DNA from: Nanobdellota archaeon
GTDB lineage: Archaea > Nanobdellota > Nanobdellia > Woesearchaeales > GW2011-AR9
Direction: 5' to 3'
Assembly (NCBI GenBank): GCA_018812355.1
Contig: JAHJDQ010000069.1
Span: 1 to 20,689 of the forward strand
Length of the DNA: 20,689 nucleotides
Shown: positions 1 to 5,960 of the stretch, one piece after another
How positions within the stretch are numbered: the first letter of the stretch is position 1
Layout: every line of letters starts with the position of its first letter
Made by a program: the position numbers and the translations under genes
Notes under the pieces: generated by a model
What the model saw: only the letters and a program-made list of their open reading frames with translations
Told to the model about the DNA's origin: nothing
Database searches by the model: none

Positions 1-129
1 AGCTATTTTAATGGAGAAATTGAAGCAGATCGGCTTACCTGGGTGACTACAAATGATAGTATTTTTACGTTAGGTGACTACTTTTTCTTCTTTTTGTGGT
101 CACCTAATTCTTTTTTAAGATCTTTATAG
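1..129 (+). CDS. Possible 3' end of an upstream gene (partial)
   Basis: Frame 1 is open from the first base to a TAG at 127-129, reading SYFNGEIEADRLTWVTTND and onward. The first ~25 residues look like ordinary protein. The last part runs through the GGTGACTAC repeat block and antisense to the 3' end of the Fic gene, and is rich in Phe and Leu, so it may be run-through after the original end of the gene was displaced. I do not recognise the product. This is a weak call because only about 42 codons are visible. Confidence 0.25.
   Translation, partial: SYFNGEIEADRLTWVTTNDSIFTLGDYFFFFLWSPNSFLRSL
42..105. repeat. Left three-box GGTGACTAC repeat block flanking fic
   Basis: GGTGACTAC occurs at 42-50 and 73-81 (31 bp start to start), followed by the inverted form GTGGTCACCT at 96-105. 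The same three boxes with nearly the same spacing recur at 1047-1109, on the other side of the Fic gene and in the same orientation. The Fic stop codon (78-80) and its terminal Lys run lie inside this block. The spacers are not conserved, so the boxes look like protein-binding sites or recombination ends, not a simple duplication. Confidence 0.7.
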
Positions 130-1034
130 CTTTTAAGATATAATTCTATTGTTGGCTTGAGGTTTTTATTCAATTCATATTCTTCTAAAGTATTGTAATA
201 TTCTATCCTATCCTTAAAATCAATATTTATTGGTGGTAAACGGTGCTTGATGAGAATATTATTTAGCAGTATTCTTCCTACTCGGCCATTTCCGTCTCTG
301 AATGGGTGTATATTCTCAAACTGATTATGGGTCACAGCCCCTAAAACTAGAGCTGGATACTTGTTTTTATTCTTCTCATACCATTTAATGAGATCTTTCA
401 ATAAATGATTAATCCTTGATGGCGGTGCTCCTTCATGAACAATATTTCCACGATTATCGACAACAACGACATCTTCACCTTTTTTTCTTAATTTTCCGGC
501 AAATGATTTTGAATTTTTGAAGACAATTTTATGGATTTTTTTGATTAAATTCAAAGAGATATGTTCCTTCGTACTTCTAGTAAATCGAATTGCTTCATCT
601 ACACCATAAGCTTCAGCGATATCTTCTTTTGATTTGTCTGGCCATTTATCTTCTTCTAGAATATCATTAACTTCTTTTTGATTTAATTTGCTTCCTTCAA
701 TAGCATTAGTGTTATAAGTAAATAATTCTGAGAAGAATTTCCAATCTTTTTCTGAGAGATGAGCTATTTTTATAGGGATCTCTTTTTCTAACTGTTTAAT
801 TTTAGCAATTTCTTCTTTAGACAATTCAAATTGCAAGGGGTCTTTAATGATATTGTATTTATGAATTTCTTCTAAAATAAGTTTCTCAGCAATCTTTTTT
901 CTTTCTGAAAGTTTAGCACTAGCTAGATTTTGGCCTAAATATTTTCTAATTTTATGTACTTTTGAACCTTCTCTAAATGAATGGGCTAAAAAGTACTTAG
1001 TTACTTTTCCTATCCTTCTTTTTTCTATATGCAT
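78..1034 (-). CDS. Fic/DOC family AMP-transferase (class II Fic)
   Basis: 318-residue Fic protein, expected to transfer AMP (or another nucleotide moiety) from a nucleotide to a hydroxyl side chain of a target protein. The complete core motif HPFRDGNGRVGR is at residues 243-254, with catalytic His243. An inhibitory-helix motif of the [S/T]xxxE[G/N] type (TNAIEG, 109-114) lies N-terminal to it, as in self-inhibited class II Fic proteins. The N-terminal ~90 residues are helical and charged; the C-terminus ends in a Lys run encoded inside a repeat. Start: ATG at 1034, 25-30 nt after a TATA box at 1059-1065, so the mRNA is probably leaderless. GGTGACTAC boxes surround that promoter, suggesting repression at this site. 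No antitoxin gene is adjacent, consistent with the inhibitory motif acting in cis. The target is unknown. Confidence 0.9.
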   Translation of the reverse strand: MHIEKRRIGKVTKYFLAHSFREGSKVHKIRKYLGQNLASAKLSERKKIAEKLILEEIHKYNIIKDPLQFELSKEEIAKIKQLEKEIPIKIAHLSEKDWKFFSELFTYNTNAIEGSKLNQKEVNDILEEDKWPDKSKEDIAEAYGVDEAIRFTRSTKEHISLNLIKKIHKIVFKNSKSFAGKLRKKGEDVVVVDNRGNIVHEGAPPSRINHLLKDLIKWYEKNKNKYPALVLGAVTHNQFENIHPFRDGNGRVGRILLNNILIKHRLPPINIDFKDRIEYYNTLEEYELNKNLKPTIELYLKSYKDLKKELGDHKKKKK

Positions 1035-1046
1035 ACAATAAGTATA

Positions 1047-1109
1047 GGTGACTACATATTTAAATGTTTTGGTCTTAGGTGACTACATTTGGCTATTTTG
1101 TGGTCACCT
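1047..1109. promoter_or_regulatory. fic promoter with right three-box repeat block
   Basis: Read on the minus strand, GTGGTCACC-type (1100-1109) and GTAGTCACC (1078-1086) boxes lie upstream of the TATA box TTTAAAT (1059-1065). A third GTAGTCACC (1047-1055) lies between TATA and the ATG at 1034, where transcription would start. The two direct boxes are 31 bp apart (three helical turns), as in the left block. A protein bound to these boxes would occlude the promoter. The selU promoter begins about 20 bp to the right and could share the control. Confidence 0.6.
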
Positions 1110-1172
1110 CATAAATTACTAGATTAACCCTATTTAAGAATACTTTTTAAACCCAACCCCTAAATTCTATCG

Positions 1173-2177
1173 ATGGTCCAAAAAATATCGATCGAGGAAG
1201 CCTTGAAACTAAAGAATACTCTCCTAGTCGATGCTCGCTCACCACATGAATACTCTCATGATCATATCCTAGATGCGATTAATCTACCTTTACTTAACGA
1301 TAAAGAACATCATATGGTTGGCACGATTTACATTCGTATCTCAAAAGAAGATGCCATTGAAAAGGGGATGGAATACTATGCTGAAAAAGTTCCCACAATT
1401 ATTAAAACCATCCAACCATACAAAGATAAAACTATTATTGTCTATTGTGCTCGAGGAGGAATGCGTTCTAAGATTATTGCTTCTTTACTTGATTCGATTG
1501 GTCTAAAAGTTTATCAGATTGATGGCGGCTATAAACTCTTCCGCCATTACCTGTTAGAACAGCTCAACAATTTCAAATTAAAACCGAAAGTTTATGTTTT
1601 GCACGGCCTAACTTGCACCGGTAAGACTTCTTTATTAGAAAACCTACCCAACAGTTTAGATCTCGAACAATTAGCGCAACATCGCGGCAGTTTATATGGT
1701 GCTGTGGGAAGGCAACCGCACTCCCAAAAAAAGTTTGAAAATCTGCTCTTGAAAAGATTAACAGAATTAAACAATCAACCATATATTTTTGTTGAGGGAG
1801 AAAGTAGAAAGATTGGTGATCTCCAAATTCCTTCTTTTTTATGGCAAGCGATGGAAAAAGCAGATAACCTTCTCATTACCAGAACTCTTCCAGTAAGAGT
1901 AAAAGCAATGGCTAAAGAATATTTTATTGATCATCCGGAAGAAATCAAAGAAATCACTGCTTCGCTTTGGAAAGTAATTTCTAAAAAGAATAAAACCGAA
2001 ATGTTAGAATTGCTCGAGAAAAAAGAATACGAGCAAGCTGCGGAAATTCTCTTAACCAAATACTACGATCCTCTTTATGATTACACCCTTAAAAAGGAAG
2101 CATATTTATTTGAAGTTAATAATAATCATTTAGAAGAAGCAGTGAAAATAATTAAAAATAAAGTTACTACTGATTAA
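1173..2177 (+). CDS. selU: tRNA 2-selenouridine synthase
   Basis: 334-residue enzyme (SelU/MnmH/YbbB) that replaces sulfur with selenium, from selenophosphate, in 2-thiouridine at tRNA wobble position 34; bacterial enzymes do this through a geranylated intermediate. A rhodanese domain (residues 1-130) carries YCARGGMRS with catalytic Cys92. A P-loop domain follows with GLTCTGKT at 145-152 and the family motif EGESRKIG at 208-215. It is a single chain as in bacteria; archaeal SelU has been described as two separate proteins in methanogens. TATA-like sequences are at 1131-1138 and 1144-1152; the latter is about 25 nt from the ATG, fitting a leaderless start. It ends convergently with the minus-strand gene at 2174, overlapping by 4 nt. 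No selenophosphate synthetase is visible here. Confidence 0.93.
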   Translation: MVQKISIEEALKLKNTLLVDARSPHEYSHDHILDAINLPLLNDKEHHMVGTIYIRISKEDAIEKGMEYYAEKVPTIIKTIQPYKDKTIIVYCARGGMRSKIIASLLDSIGLKVYQIDGGYKLFRHYLLEQLNNFKLKPKVYVLHGLTCTGKTSLLENLPNSLDLEQLAQHRGSLYGAVGRQPHSQKKFENLLLKRLTELNNQPYIFVEGESRKIGDLQIPSFLWQAMEKADNLLITRTLPVRVKAMAKEYFIDHPEEIKEITASLWKVISKKNKTEMLELLEKKEYEQAAEILLTKYYDPLYDYTLKKEAYLFEVNNNHLEEAVKIIKNKVTTD

Positions 2178-2743
2178 ACTCTTTCCATCTTTTCGACTAA
2201 AGCAACTAAAACACTAAACCTAAACTTCTCCAACGGAATCACCCGAAAATATTCCTGATTATTTTTGCTATATAATCTCTTTCCATCACTAACCGCTGCT
2301 AATAACTCTTCCCGCGAAATTACACCAAAAAATCTACTATAACCATTATCATGATTACAGACAATATGGTAATCAGCAATTTTTTCTCCTAAACGAATCC
2401 GATCATCTGGATAAGCTACCTGTTTCCATTTACTCAAAGATTCCGGAGCTACAGATCGTAAACCAACTGAAACTTCCTTTCCCTCAACCTTAACCACAAA
2501 ATCTGCTCCCGCTCCGGCAGAGTCTCCAAAATACAATCCGCGATTACGGAACCAAATCCCCTTCTTAATTAACAACTGCTTGAACGCTTCTTCTGTCGTC
2601 CAGCAATGGACAAAGTTATCAACTTTAACAGCAACGTTCCTGCCTTGTTTACCCCATCCCTCAGCAGCAATTTTCTGTTCAGCCTGTTTTCTAAAGAAAG
2701 CAATCATCTCCGGAGCAACTTGAAATTCTAAATATTCATTCAT
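2174..2743 (-). CDS. Unrecognised protein, possible restriction endonuclease partner
   Basis: 189 residues, soluble. I do not recognise the family with certainty. Residues 78-97 (AGADFVVKVEGKEVSVGLRS) resemble the strand-turn-strand core of PD-(D/E)XK nucleases: Asp81 and Glu90 are present, but the usual E-x-K position reads G-L-R, so catalysis is doubtful. Conserved-looking YPDDR and KIADYHIVCNH segments follow. Start: an in-frame ORF extends to 2782, but ATG 2743 overlaps the TGA of the preceding acetyltransferase gene (ATGA) with a weak GGAAAG upstream, so I take 2743. As last gene after a DNA methyltransferase it could be the restriction enzyme of that system; this is inferred from position and the weak motif only. 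It could equally be an accessory protein. Confidence 0.6.
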   Translation of the reverse strand: MNEYLEFQVAPEMIAFFRKQAEQKIAAEGWGKQGRNVAVKVDNFVHCWTTEEAFKQLLIKKGIWFRNRGLYFGDSAGAGADFVVKVEGKEVSVGLRSVAPESLSKWKQVAYPDDRIRLGEKIADYHIVCNHDNGYSRFFGVISREELLAAVSDGKRLYSKNNQEYFRVIPLEKFRFSVLVALVEKMERV

Positions 2744-3207
2744 TTTAATTTCTTTCCAAAAAGTACAGCTGTATCCCCCCAACTATAATAACCAGGAAAT
2801 TCGTTAATCTTCTTATAATTATTTTTTTCATAAAAACGATGTGCTTTAAGATTATCTAAACCAGTGTAAATAAAGATTCTTTCAAATCCTAATTCCTGTG
2901 CTTTCTTTTCAATAAATTCAATTAATTTTTTACCAATCCCCTGCCCTTGTTCTGATTTTAAAACTGCTAAATAATCAATTTCACAGGAATTATAAACAGA
3001 AAAAGATTTTTTTAAAAAAGCAGCACCAATAATAGTATTTTTTTTTTCATAAACATAAACCTCTTTATTTTTTTCATTAAATTTTTCTTTCATCCATTTT
3101 GGAACACCTTTCTTAAAATTAGGATTTTTTTTATAAAAAATATGGTCACTATTTAAATCTAAAAAAATAATCTTATCCAAATCTTCCTCAGTCGCTTTTC
3201 TAATCAT
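2740..3207 (-). CDS. GNAT family N-acetyltransferase
   Basis: 155 residues covering one complete GNAT domain. The acetyl-CoA pyrophosphate-binding motif A is QGQGIGKKL (residues 87-95), after the strand EIDYLAVL; the C-terminal motif B region (AHRFYEKNNYKKI) is typical of RimI-like enzymes. It would transfer an acetyl group from acetyl-CoA to an amine on a protein or small molecule; the substrate cannot be told. The gene overlaps the end of the methyltransferase gene by 8 nt, and its TGA overlaps the ATG of the next gene, so the three are very probably co-translated. An acetyltransferase between a methyltransferase and a putative nuclease is unusual and might modify one of them. Confidence 0.85.
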   Translation of the reverse strand: MIRKATEEDLDKIIFLDLNSDHIFYKKNPNFKKGVPKWMKEKFNEKNKEVYVYEKKNTIIGAAFLKKSFSVYNSCEIDYLAVLKSEQGQGIGKKLIEFIEKKAQELGFERIFIYTGLDNLKAHRFYEKNNYKKINEFPGYYSWGDTAVLFGKKLK

Positions 3208-4114
3208 TCTTTTCTTCCACTTTCTTAAATATTAAACAATAATGATGATGTACATTAGGAACGAAACTATAACGATATCCGTATGGATATAATGTTTTAT
3301 TATCTTGACACCAAACTTTAACTCCTGATAAAGTAAAATGTTTTCTCATCGAAGCAGCAAAGTCCCATGCTAAAGTTCTAAACTCTGACCCCTCCCGATA
3401 ATTTTGTAATATAACTACTAAGTACGCTCCAACTTTCAACAATTTCTTCATTCCCGAAAACAAATCAACCAATTTCTCAACAAACAAATCATAATCCTGA
3501 ACATTTCCTAAATCCTGCTCTTCTTCACTATACTTAGTATCTAAGCCTTTATCTTCTCTTTCTTTAGATGCTAGACCCTTCTTGTTTAACATTGGTCCAT
3601 AAGGCGGAGAAGTAATTAAAAAATCAATTTCCGGCAAACTATATTCCTTCCAATAATCTGCAATCTTAAATGAATCGCCTTGAATCACCAGCTGCTTACA
3701 ATTTAATCTTGCTCCGTCATCAACCAATTTAAGTTGTGATTCCATCTCTTGCAACCTTTGCCGGGCAATTTGACTATACTTCTCTTGTAATTCTATCCCC
3801 ACTCCATTTCTCTCAGCATTATGACATGCAACAAGCGTTGAACCAGTTCCCAAAAATGGATCGAATACTAACTGGCCTTTCTTGGTAAAGAACTTAACAA
3901 ACTCTTCAATCATACTTTCCGGATACTTTGCTGGGTGCAAAACTTCGTTCTTCTTTCTAGGAGGAGGATTATGCACAAACCAGGTTTTAGTAAACTTTAA
4001 CCATTCTTGAGCAGAAAGTTCATTCAACTTATTCCCTATTGCAACTTTATTAGGGGAATGACCAGAAATATGTTTAGAGATTTCTTGTTTATTTTGTGGA
4101 AATACTTCACTCAT
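3200..4114 (-). CDS. Site-specific DNA methyltransferase (amino-methylating, probably N4-cytosine)
   Basis: 304 residues. The S-adenosylmethionine-binding motif I is DPFLGTGST (residues 85-93), followed by GIEL (motif II region), and the catalytic motif IV is TSPPYGP (168-174). SPPY favours N4-methylcytosine over N6-methyladenine, although the two cannot be separated by motif alone. The catalytic motif lies C-terminal to the SAM motif. Start: the frame opens with TTG at 4123, but ATG 4114 (MSEVFPQ) is better placed relative to the TATA box at 4139-4146, giving a short or absent leader. It is first in a three-gene overlapping operon with a GNAT enzyme and a possible nuclease, so it may be the modification half of a restriction-modification system; a solitary methylase is the alternative. 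Confidence 0.88.
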   Translation of the reverse strand: MSEVFPQNKQEISKHISGHSPNKVAIGNKLNELSAQEWLKFTKTWFVHNPPPRKKNEVLHPAKYPESMIEEFVKFFTKKGQLVFDPFLGTGSTLVACHNAERNGVGIELQEKYSQIARQRLQEMESQLKLVDDGARLNCKQLVIQGDSFKIADYWKEYSLPEIDFLITSPPYGPMLNKKGLASKEREDKGLDTKYSEEEQDLGNVQDYDLFVEKLVDLFSGMKKLLKVGAYLVVILQNYREGSEFRTLAWDFAASMRKHFTLSGVKVWCQDNKTLYPYGYRYSFVPNVHHHYCLIFKKVEEKND

Positions 4115-4136
4115 AGAATTCAATAATCAGTTTCTT

Positions 4137-4148
4137 TATTTAAAATTA
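4137..4148 (-). promoter_or_regulatory. TATA box of the methyltransferase operon
   Basis: On the minus strand the sequence reads TATAATTTTAAATAAAG, centred about 28 nt before ATG 4114. This is normal archaeal TATA spacing for a leaderless or nearly leaderless mRNA. Confidence 0.5.
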
Positions 4149-4154
4149 TAGGGT

Positions 4155-4183
4155 TAAAAAAATAAAAAAAATAAAAAGAAAGA
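4155..4183 (-). terminator. U-rich terminator after the H1-like gene
   Basis: Immediately after the stop codon of the lysine-rich gene the minus strand is a run of T broken by a few A and C residues (TTTTTATTTTTTTTATTTTTTT in pieces). Oligo-T tracts of this kind terminate archaeal RNA polymerase without a hairpin. Confidence 0.6.
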
Positions 4184-4185
4184 AT

Positions 4186-4605
4186 TTATCTTTTTCTCTT
4201 CTTAGCAGGTTTTTTCTTCACTGCTTTCTTTTTAGCCGGTTTACGTTTAGCTGCTTTTTTCTTAGCAGGCTTTCTCTTCGCTACTTTCTTTTTAGCCGGT
4301 TTACGTTTTGCTACTTTTCTTTTCACTGTTTTCTTCTTGACAGCTTTCTTTTTAGTAGCTTTTTTCTTGCCTCTTTTTCGACCACGAGCCATTTTTGCAC
4401 GGGCGACGTTTCCTTTTTTGTCAACGAAATATAGGTAACCTTTAACTTTTTTCACCCCAACTTCCTTGACTAGTTCTTTCTTAACTTTACCTTTTTTCCG
4501 ACCAGCTCTGCTCATTTGTGCTCGAGAAACATTGCCATTCTTGTCAATAAAATATAGGTAGCCTTTTTCTTTCTTAATTCCTGTCTTTGCTACAACTTCA
4601 GCCAT
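4186..4605 (-). CDS. Lysine-rich histone-H1-like protein with two N-terminal repeats
   Basis: 139 residues in two parts. Residues 9-34 and 50-74 are two copies of a ~25-residue unit with the pattern GYLYF[I/V]DK.GNV[S/A]RA.M[S/A]R. Residues 75-139 are a Lys/Arg/Ala/Pro tail with a 10-residue period (AKRKPAKKK units), like eukaryotic H1 tails and bacterial HctB/H1-like proteins. The tail almost certainly binds DNA or RNA nonspecifically; the paired units could be a small folded binding module. The gene has a strong SD (AGGAGG, then ATG), a TATA box ~70 nt upstream and a leader hairpin, suggesting high expression. It is not a histone-fold protein. I know no experimental function for the GYLYF unit, so chromatin or RNA packaging is inferred from composition. 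Confidence 0.85.
   Translation of the reverse strand: MAEVVAKTGIKKEKGYLYFIDKNGNVSRAQMSRAGRKKGKVKKELVKEVGVKKVKGYLYFVDKKGNVARAKMARGRKRGKKKATKKKAVKKKTVKRKVAKRKPAKKKVAKRKPAKKKAAKRKPAKKKAVKKKPAKKRKR
4192..4311 (-). repeat. 30-bp coding tandem repeats (AKRKPAKKK units)
   Basis: Four 30-bp units encode residues 99-138 of the lysine-rich protein, each giving a variant of (V/A)AK(R/K)KPAKK(K/R). Codon differences between units show the repeats are not brand new. Unit number may vary between strains. Confidence 0.75.
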
Positions 4606-4627
4606 TTTTTTATACCTCCTCTTTTTG

Positions 4628-4679
4628 ATCCTTTATCAGGATTTTTATAAGGTGAGTTAAATTTTTTGAGTATATAAAC
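4628..4679 (-). promoter_or_regulatory. Promoter and leader hairpin of the H1-like gene
   Basis: The TATA box is TTTATATA on the minus strand (4671-4678). The predicted leader of about 40 nt contains a hairpin ATCCT-TTATC-AGGAT (4628-4642) just before the SD AGGAGG. Most neighbours look leaderless, so this leader is notable and could affect translation. Confidence 0.45.
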
Positions 4680-4681
4680 TT

Positions 4682-4699
4682 TTCGTCCTTTCCGACGAA
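4682..4699 (-). terminator. Hairpin after carS
   Basis: TTCGTC-CTTTCC-GACGAA forms a perfect 6-bp stem with a 6-nt loop between the carS stop (4711) and the TATA box of the next gene. It may end the carS mRNA, but no strong U run follows. Confidence 0.3.
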
Positions 4700-4710
4700 G
4701 AATTCATGTT

Positions 4711-5229
4711 TTACCACTTACTTTTTCTAATTCTCAACCAGTAACCAAGATGATTGAAGAGAATGTGCAACAACGGACTTAATAATAGCAAAATCAAGAT
4801 TACATTTGCTGGCGGTACATACAAAAATAAACTCAATCCTAAACCGCCAATCACAAAATCAAGTTGATCCCAAGGAACCCATCTTTCGCCAGGTTTGATT
4901 TTATTCTTCCTCTTGAAATAACTCTCTACTAAATCTCCAATTATCGCTCCCCCACCTAATAATACTCCTAACAATACTGAAAAATTAGCATAATCAATCA
5001 AAGCCAAACGAGTAAATCCATACTGGTAAGCCACTTTTTGCAGATAGAAAATTAATGTTCCAATTAATACAGCCAATACAAATCCACGCCAAGTTTTATT
5101 CTTCCCTAATAACTTTTCATGAATTGGTTTGTTCAGAGCAGGAATTCCTTTCAGCAGAATCGGCGCCATATTAGCAAAGTACGCTGGCAAAAAGAAGTAC
5201 AACGCTTTCAGGATAATCTCTAAGACCAT
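4711..5229 (-). CDS. carS: CDP-archaeol synthase (CarS)
   Basis: 172-residue integral membrane enzyme that activates digeranylgeranylglyceryl phosphate with CTP to make CDP-archaeol, the branch point of archaeal polar lipid synthesis. Family signatures are AYFANMAPILL (16-26), GKNKTWRG (42-49), GGGAIIGDLVESYFKR and IKPGERWVPWDQLDFV, which together form the CTP/Mg site at the membrane surface. About four to five hydrophobic segments are visible, and the length is normal for the family. ATG 5229 lies about 27 nt after a TTTAAAT box (5253-5259), so the mRNA is probably leaderless. This gene is the clearest sign that the organism is an archaeon. Confidence 0.92.
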   Translation of the reverse strand: MVLEIILKALYFFLPAYFANMAPILLKGIPALNKPIHEKLLGKNKTWRGFVLAVLIGTLIFYLQKVAYQYGFTRLALIDYANFSVLLGVLLGGGAIIGDLVESYFKRKNKIKPGERWVPWDQLDFVIGGLGLSLFLYVPPANVILILLLLSPLLHILFNHLGYWLRIRKSKW

Positions 5230-5252
5230 AACTAAAAGAATTTTTATTACTA

Positions 5253-5259
5253 TTTAAAT
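5253..5259 (-). promoter_or_regulatory. TATA box of carS
   Basis: TTTAAAT centred about 27 nt before the carS ATG. The rest of the 5230-5522 gap holds an imperfect inverted-repeat element and the nrdR promoter region, described separately. Confidence 0.55.
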
Positions 5260-5298
5260 GTGATTGTTCACACTTTATTTCCTTTCCCTATCTCGAAC

Positions 5299-5355
5299 AT
5301 ATAGCGAGTATCATTAATACTCAAATTTTTGAATTAATCCGTAGGCGAGCTATAT
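5299..5355. repeat. Stem-closed inverted-repeat element in the carS-nrdR gap
   Basis: ATATAGC (5299-5305) pairs with GCTATAT (5349-5355). Inside is a perfect hairpin GAGTAT-CATTA-ATACTC (5306-5322) and a weak TCAA/TTGA stem. It lies between divergent promoters. It has the same general plan (closing stem plus inner hairpin) as the elements near 8.0 and 11.5 kb but no convincing shared sequence with them. Confidence 0.4.
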
Positions 5356-5416
5356 TCCAAAAACCAGATCCAAGTATTACTAGTTTTTGTTATATACATT
5401 CCAATAAACAAAACTA

Positions 5417-5423
5417 TTTAAAT
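5417..5423 (+). promoter_or_regulatory. TATA box of the nrdR-nrdJ operon
   Basis: CTATTTAAATG places TTTAAAT at 5417-5423. Transcription would start near 5445, giving a leader of about 75 nt that contains both NrdR-box sequences and an SD. Confidence 0.55.
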
Positions 5424-5452
5424 GAGTTATTTTTCTTTTAATGACGTGAAAA

Positions 5453-5468
5453 ACGCTAGATACGTTTT
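5453..5468 (+). promoter_or_regulatory. Degenerate second NrdR box
   Basis: ACGCTAGATACGTTTT sits exactly 31 bp (three helical turns) upstream of the strong box at 5484-5499, the usual spacing of paired NrdR boxes. It keeps only part of the consensus. It overlaps an imperfect inverted repeat AAAAACG...CGTTTTT (5449-5469). Weak alone; the spacing supports it. Confidence 0.4.
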
Positions 5469-5483
5469 TATTATCAAGTAAAA

Positions 5484-5499
5484 ACACTATATCTGGTGT
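5484..5499 (+). promoter_or_regulatory. NrdR box upstream of nrdR
   Basis: ACACTATATCTGGTGT matches the NrdR-box consensus ACACWATATATWGTGT at 14 of 16 positions, including the outer ACAC and GTGT. It is centred in a longer inverted repeat (GTAAAAACAC...GTGTTTTTAC) and lies between the TATA box and the SD. NrdR bound here would block transcription of nrdR and nrdJ when dATP is high. Confidence 0.72.
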
Positions 5500-5522
5500 T
5501 TTTACTGAAAAGAGGAGATAAG

Positions 5523-5954
5523 ATGTTTTGTCCATATTGTTCCAAAGAAACTAAAGTTCTTGAATCGAGATTAAAAGATAGTTCGGTCAGAAGAAGACGC
5601 GAATGCCTCAGCTGTTCAGTAAGATTCACTACTCATGAAAAACCTGTCTTTCAGCTTTCTGTCATCAAGAAAGACCAACGAGAAGAACCGTTCCAAATAC
5701 AAAAGATTCAAGATAGTTTACAAAAAGCCTGCTCCAAAACCGAAGCAGAAATAATTCATCAAATTACGCAAAGAATCGAACGTAAAGTCATTCAGAAAAA
5801 AACTAACCAACTCACTACTAATCAAATTGGCAAACTTGTCCTACAAGAATTAAAGAAATTCGATAAAATTGCCTATCTCCGATACGCAACCGTCCACAAA
5901 GACATTGACGATCCAAAATTATTGGAAAAAGAATTAAAGAGAATCAAGGGGTGA
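5523..5954 (+). CDS. nrdR: Transcriptional repressor NrdR
   Basis: 143 residues; the regulator of ribonucleotide reductase genes. It has an N-terminal zinc ribbon (CPYC at 3-6, CLSC near 29-32, with the signature RRRRECL and RFTTHE) followed by an ATP-cone domain (about 46-136) that senses ATP/dATP and controls oligomer state and DNA binding. Start: ATG 5523, after SD GAGGAG at 5512-5517, gives the canonical MFCPYC N-terminus. A GTG at 5496 extends the frame but lies inside the NrdR box and is rejected. The next gene, a class II reductase, begins 6 nt after the stop, so NrdR probably represses its own operon. NrdR is overwhelmingly bacterial; its presence here suggests transfer. Confidence 0.95.
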   Translation: MFCPYCSKETKVLESRLKDSSVRRRRECLSCSVRFTTHEKPVFQLSVIKKDQREEPFQIQKIQDSLQKACSKTEAEIIHQITQRIERKVIQKKTNQLTTNQIGKLVLQELKKFDKIAYLRYATVHKDIDDPKLLEKELKRIKG

Positions 5955-5960
5955 ACAGAT

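Noticed and set aside
42..105. CRISPR-like array
   Set aside because: Only two direct 9-bp copies and one inverted copy per block, too short and too few, with no cas genes.
5496..5522. Longer NrdR start at GTG 5496
   Set aside because: The GTG lies inside the NrdR box and upstream of a good SD; ATG 5523 gives the conserved MFCPYC start.
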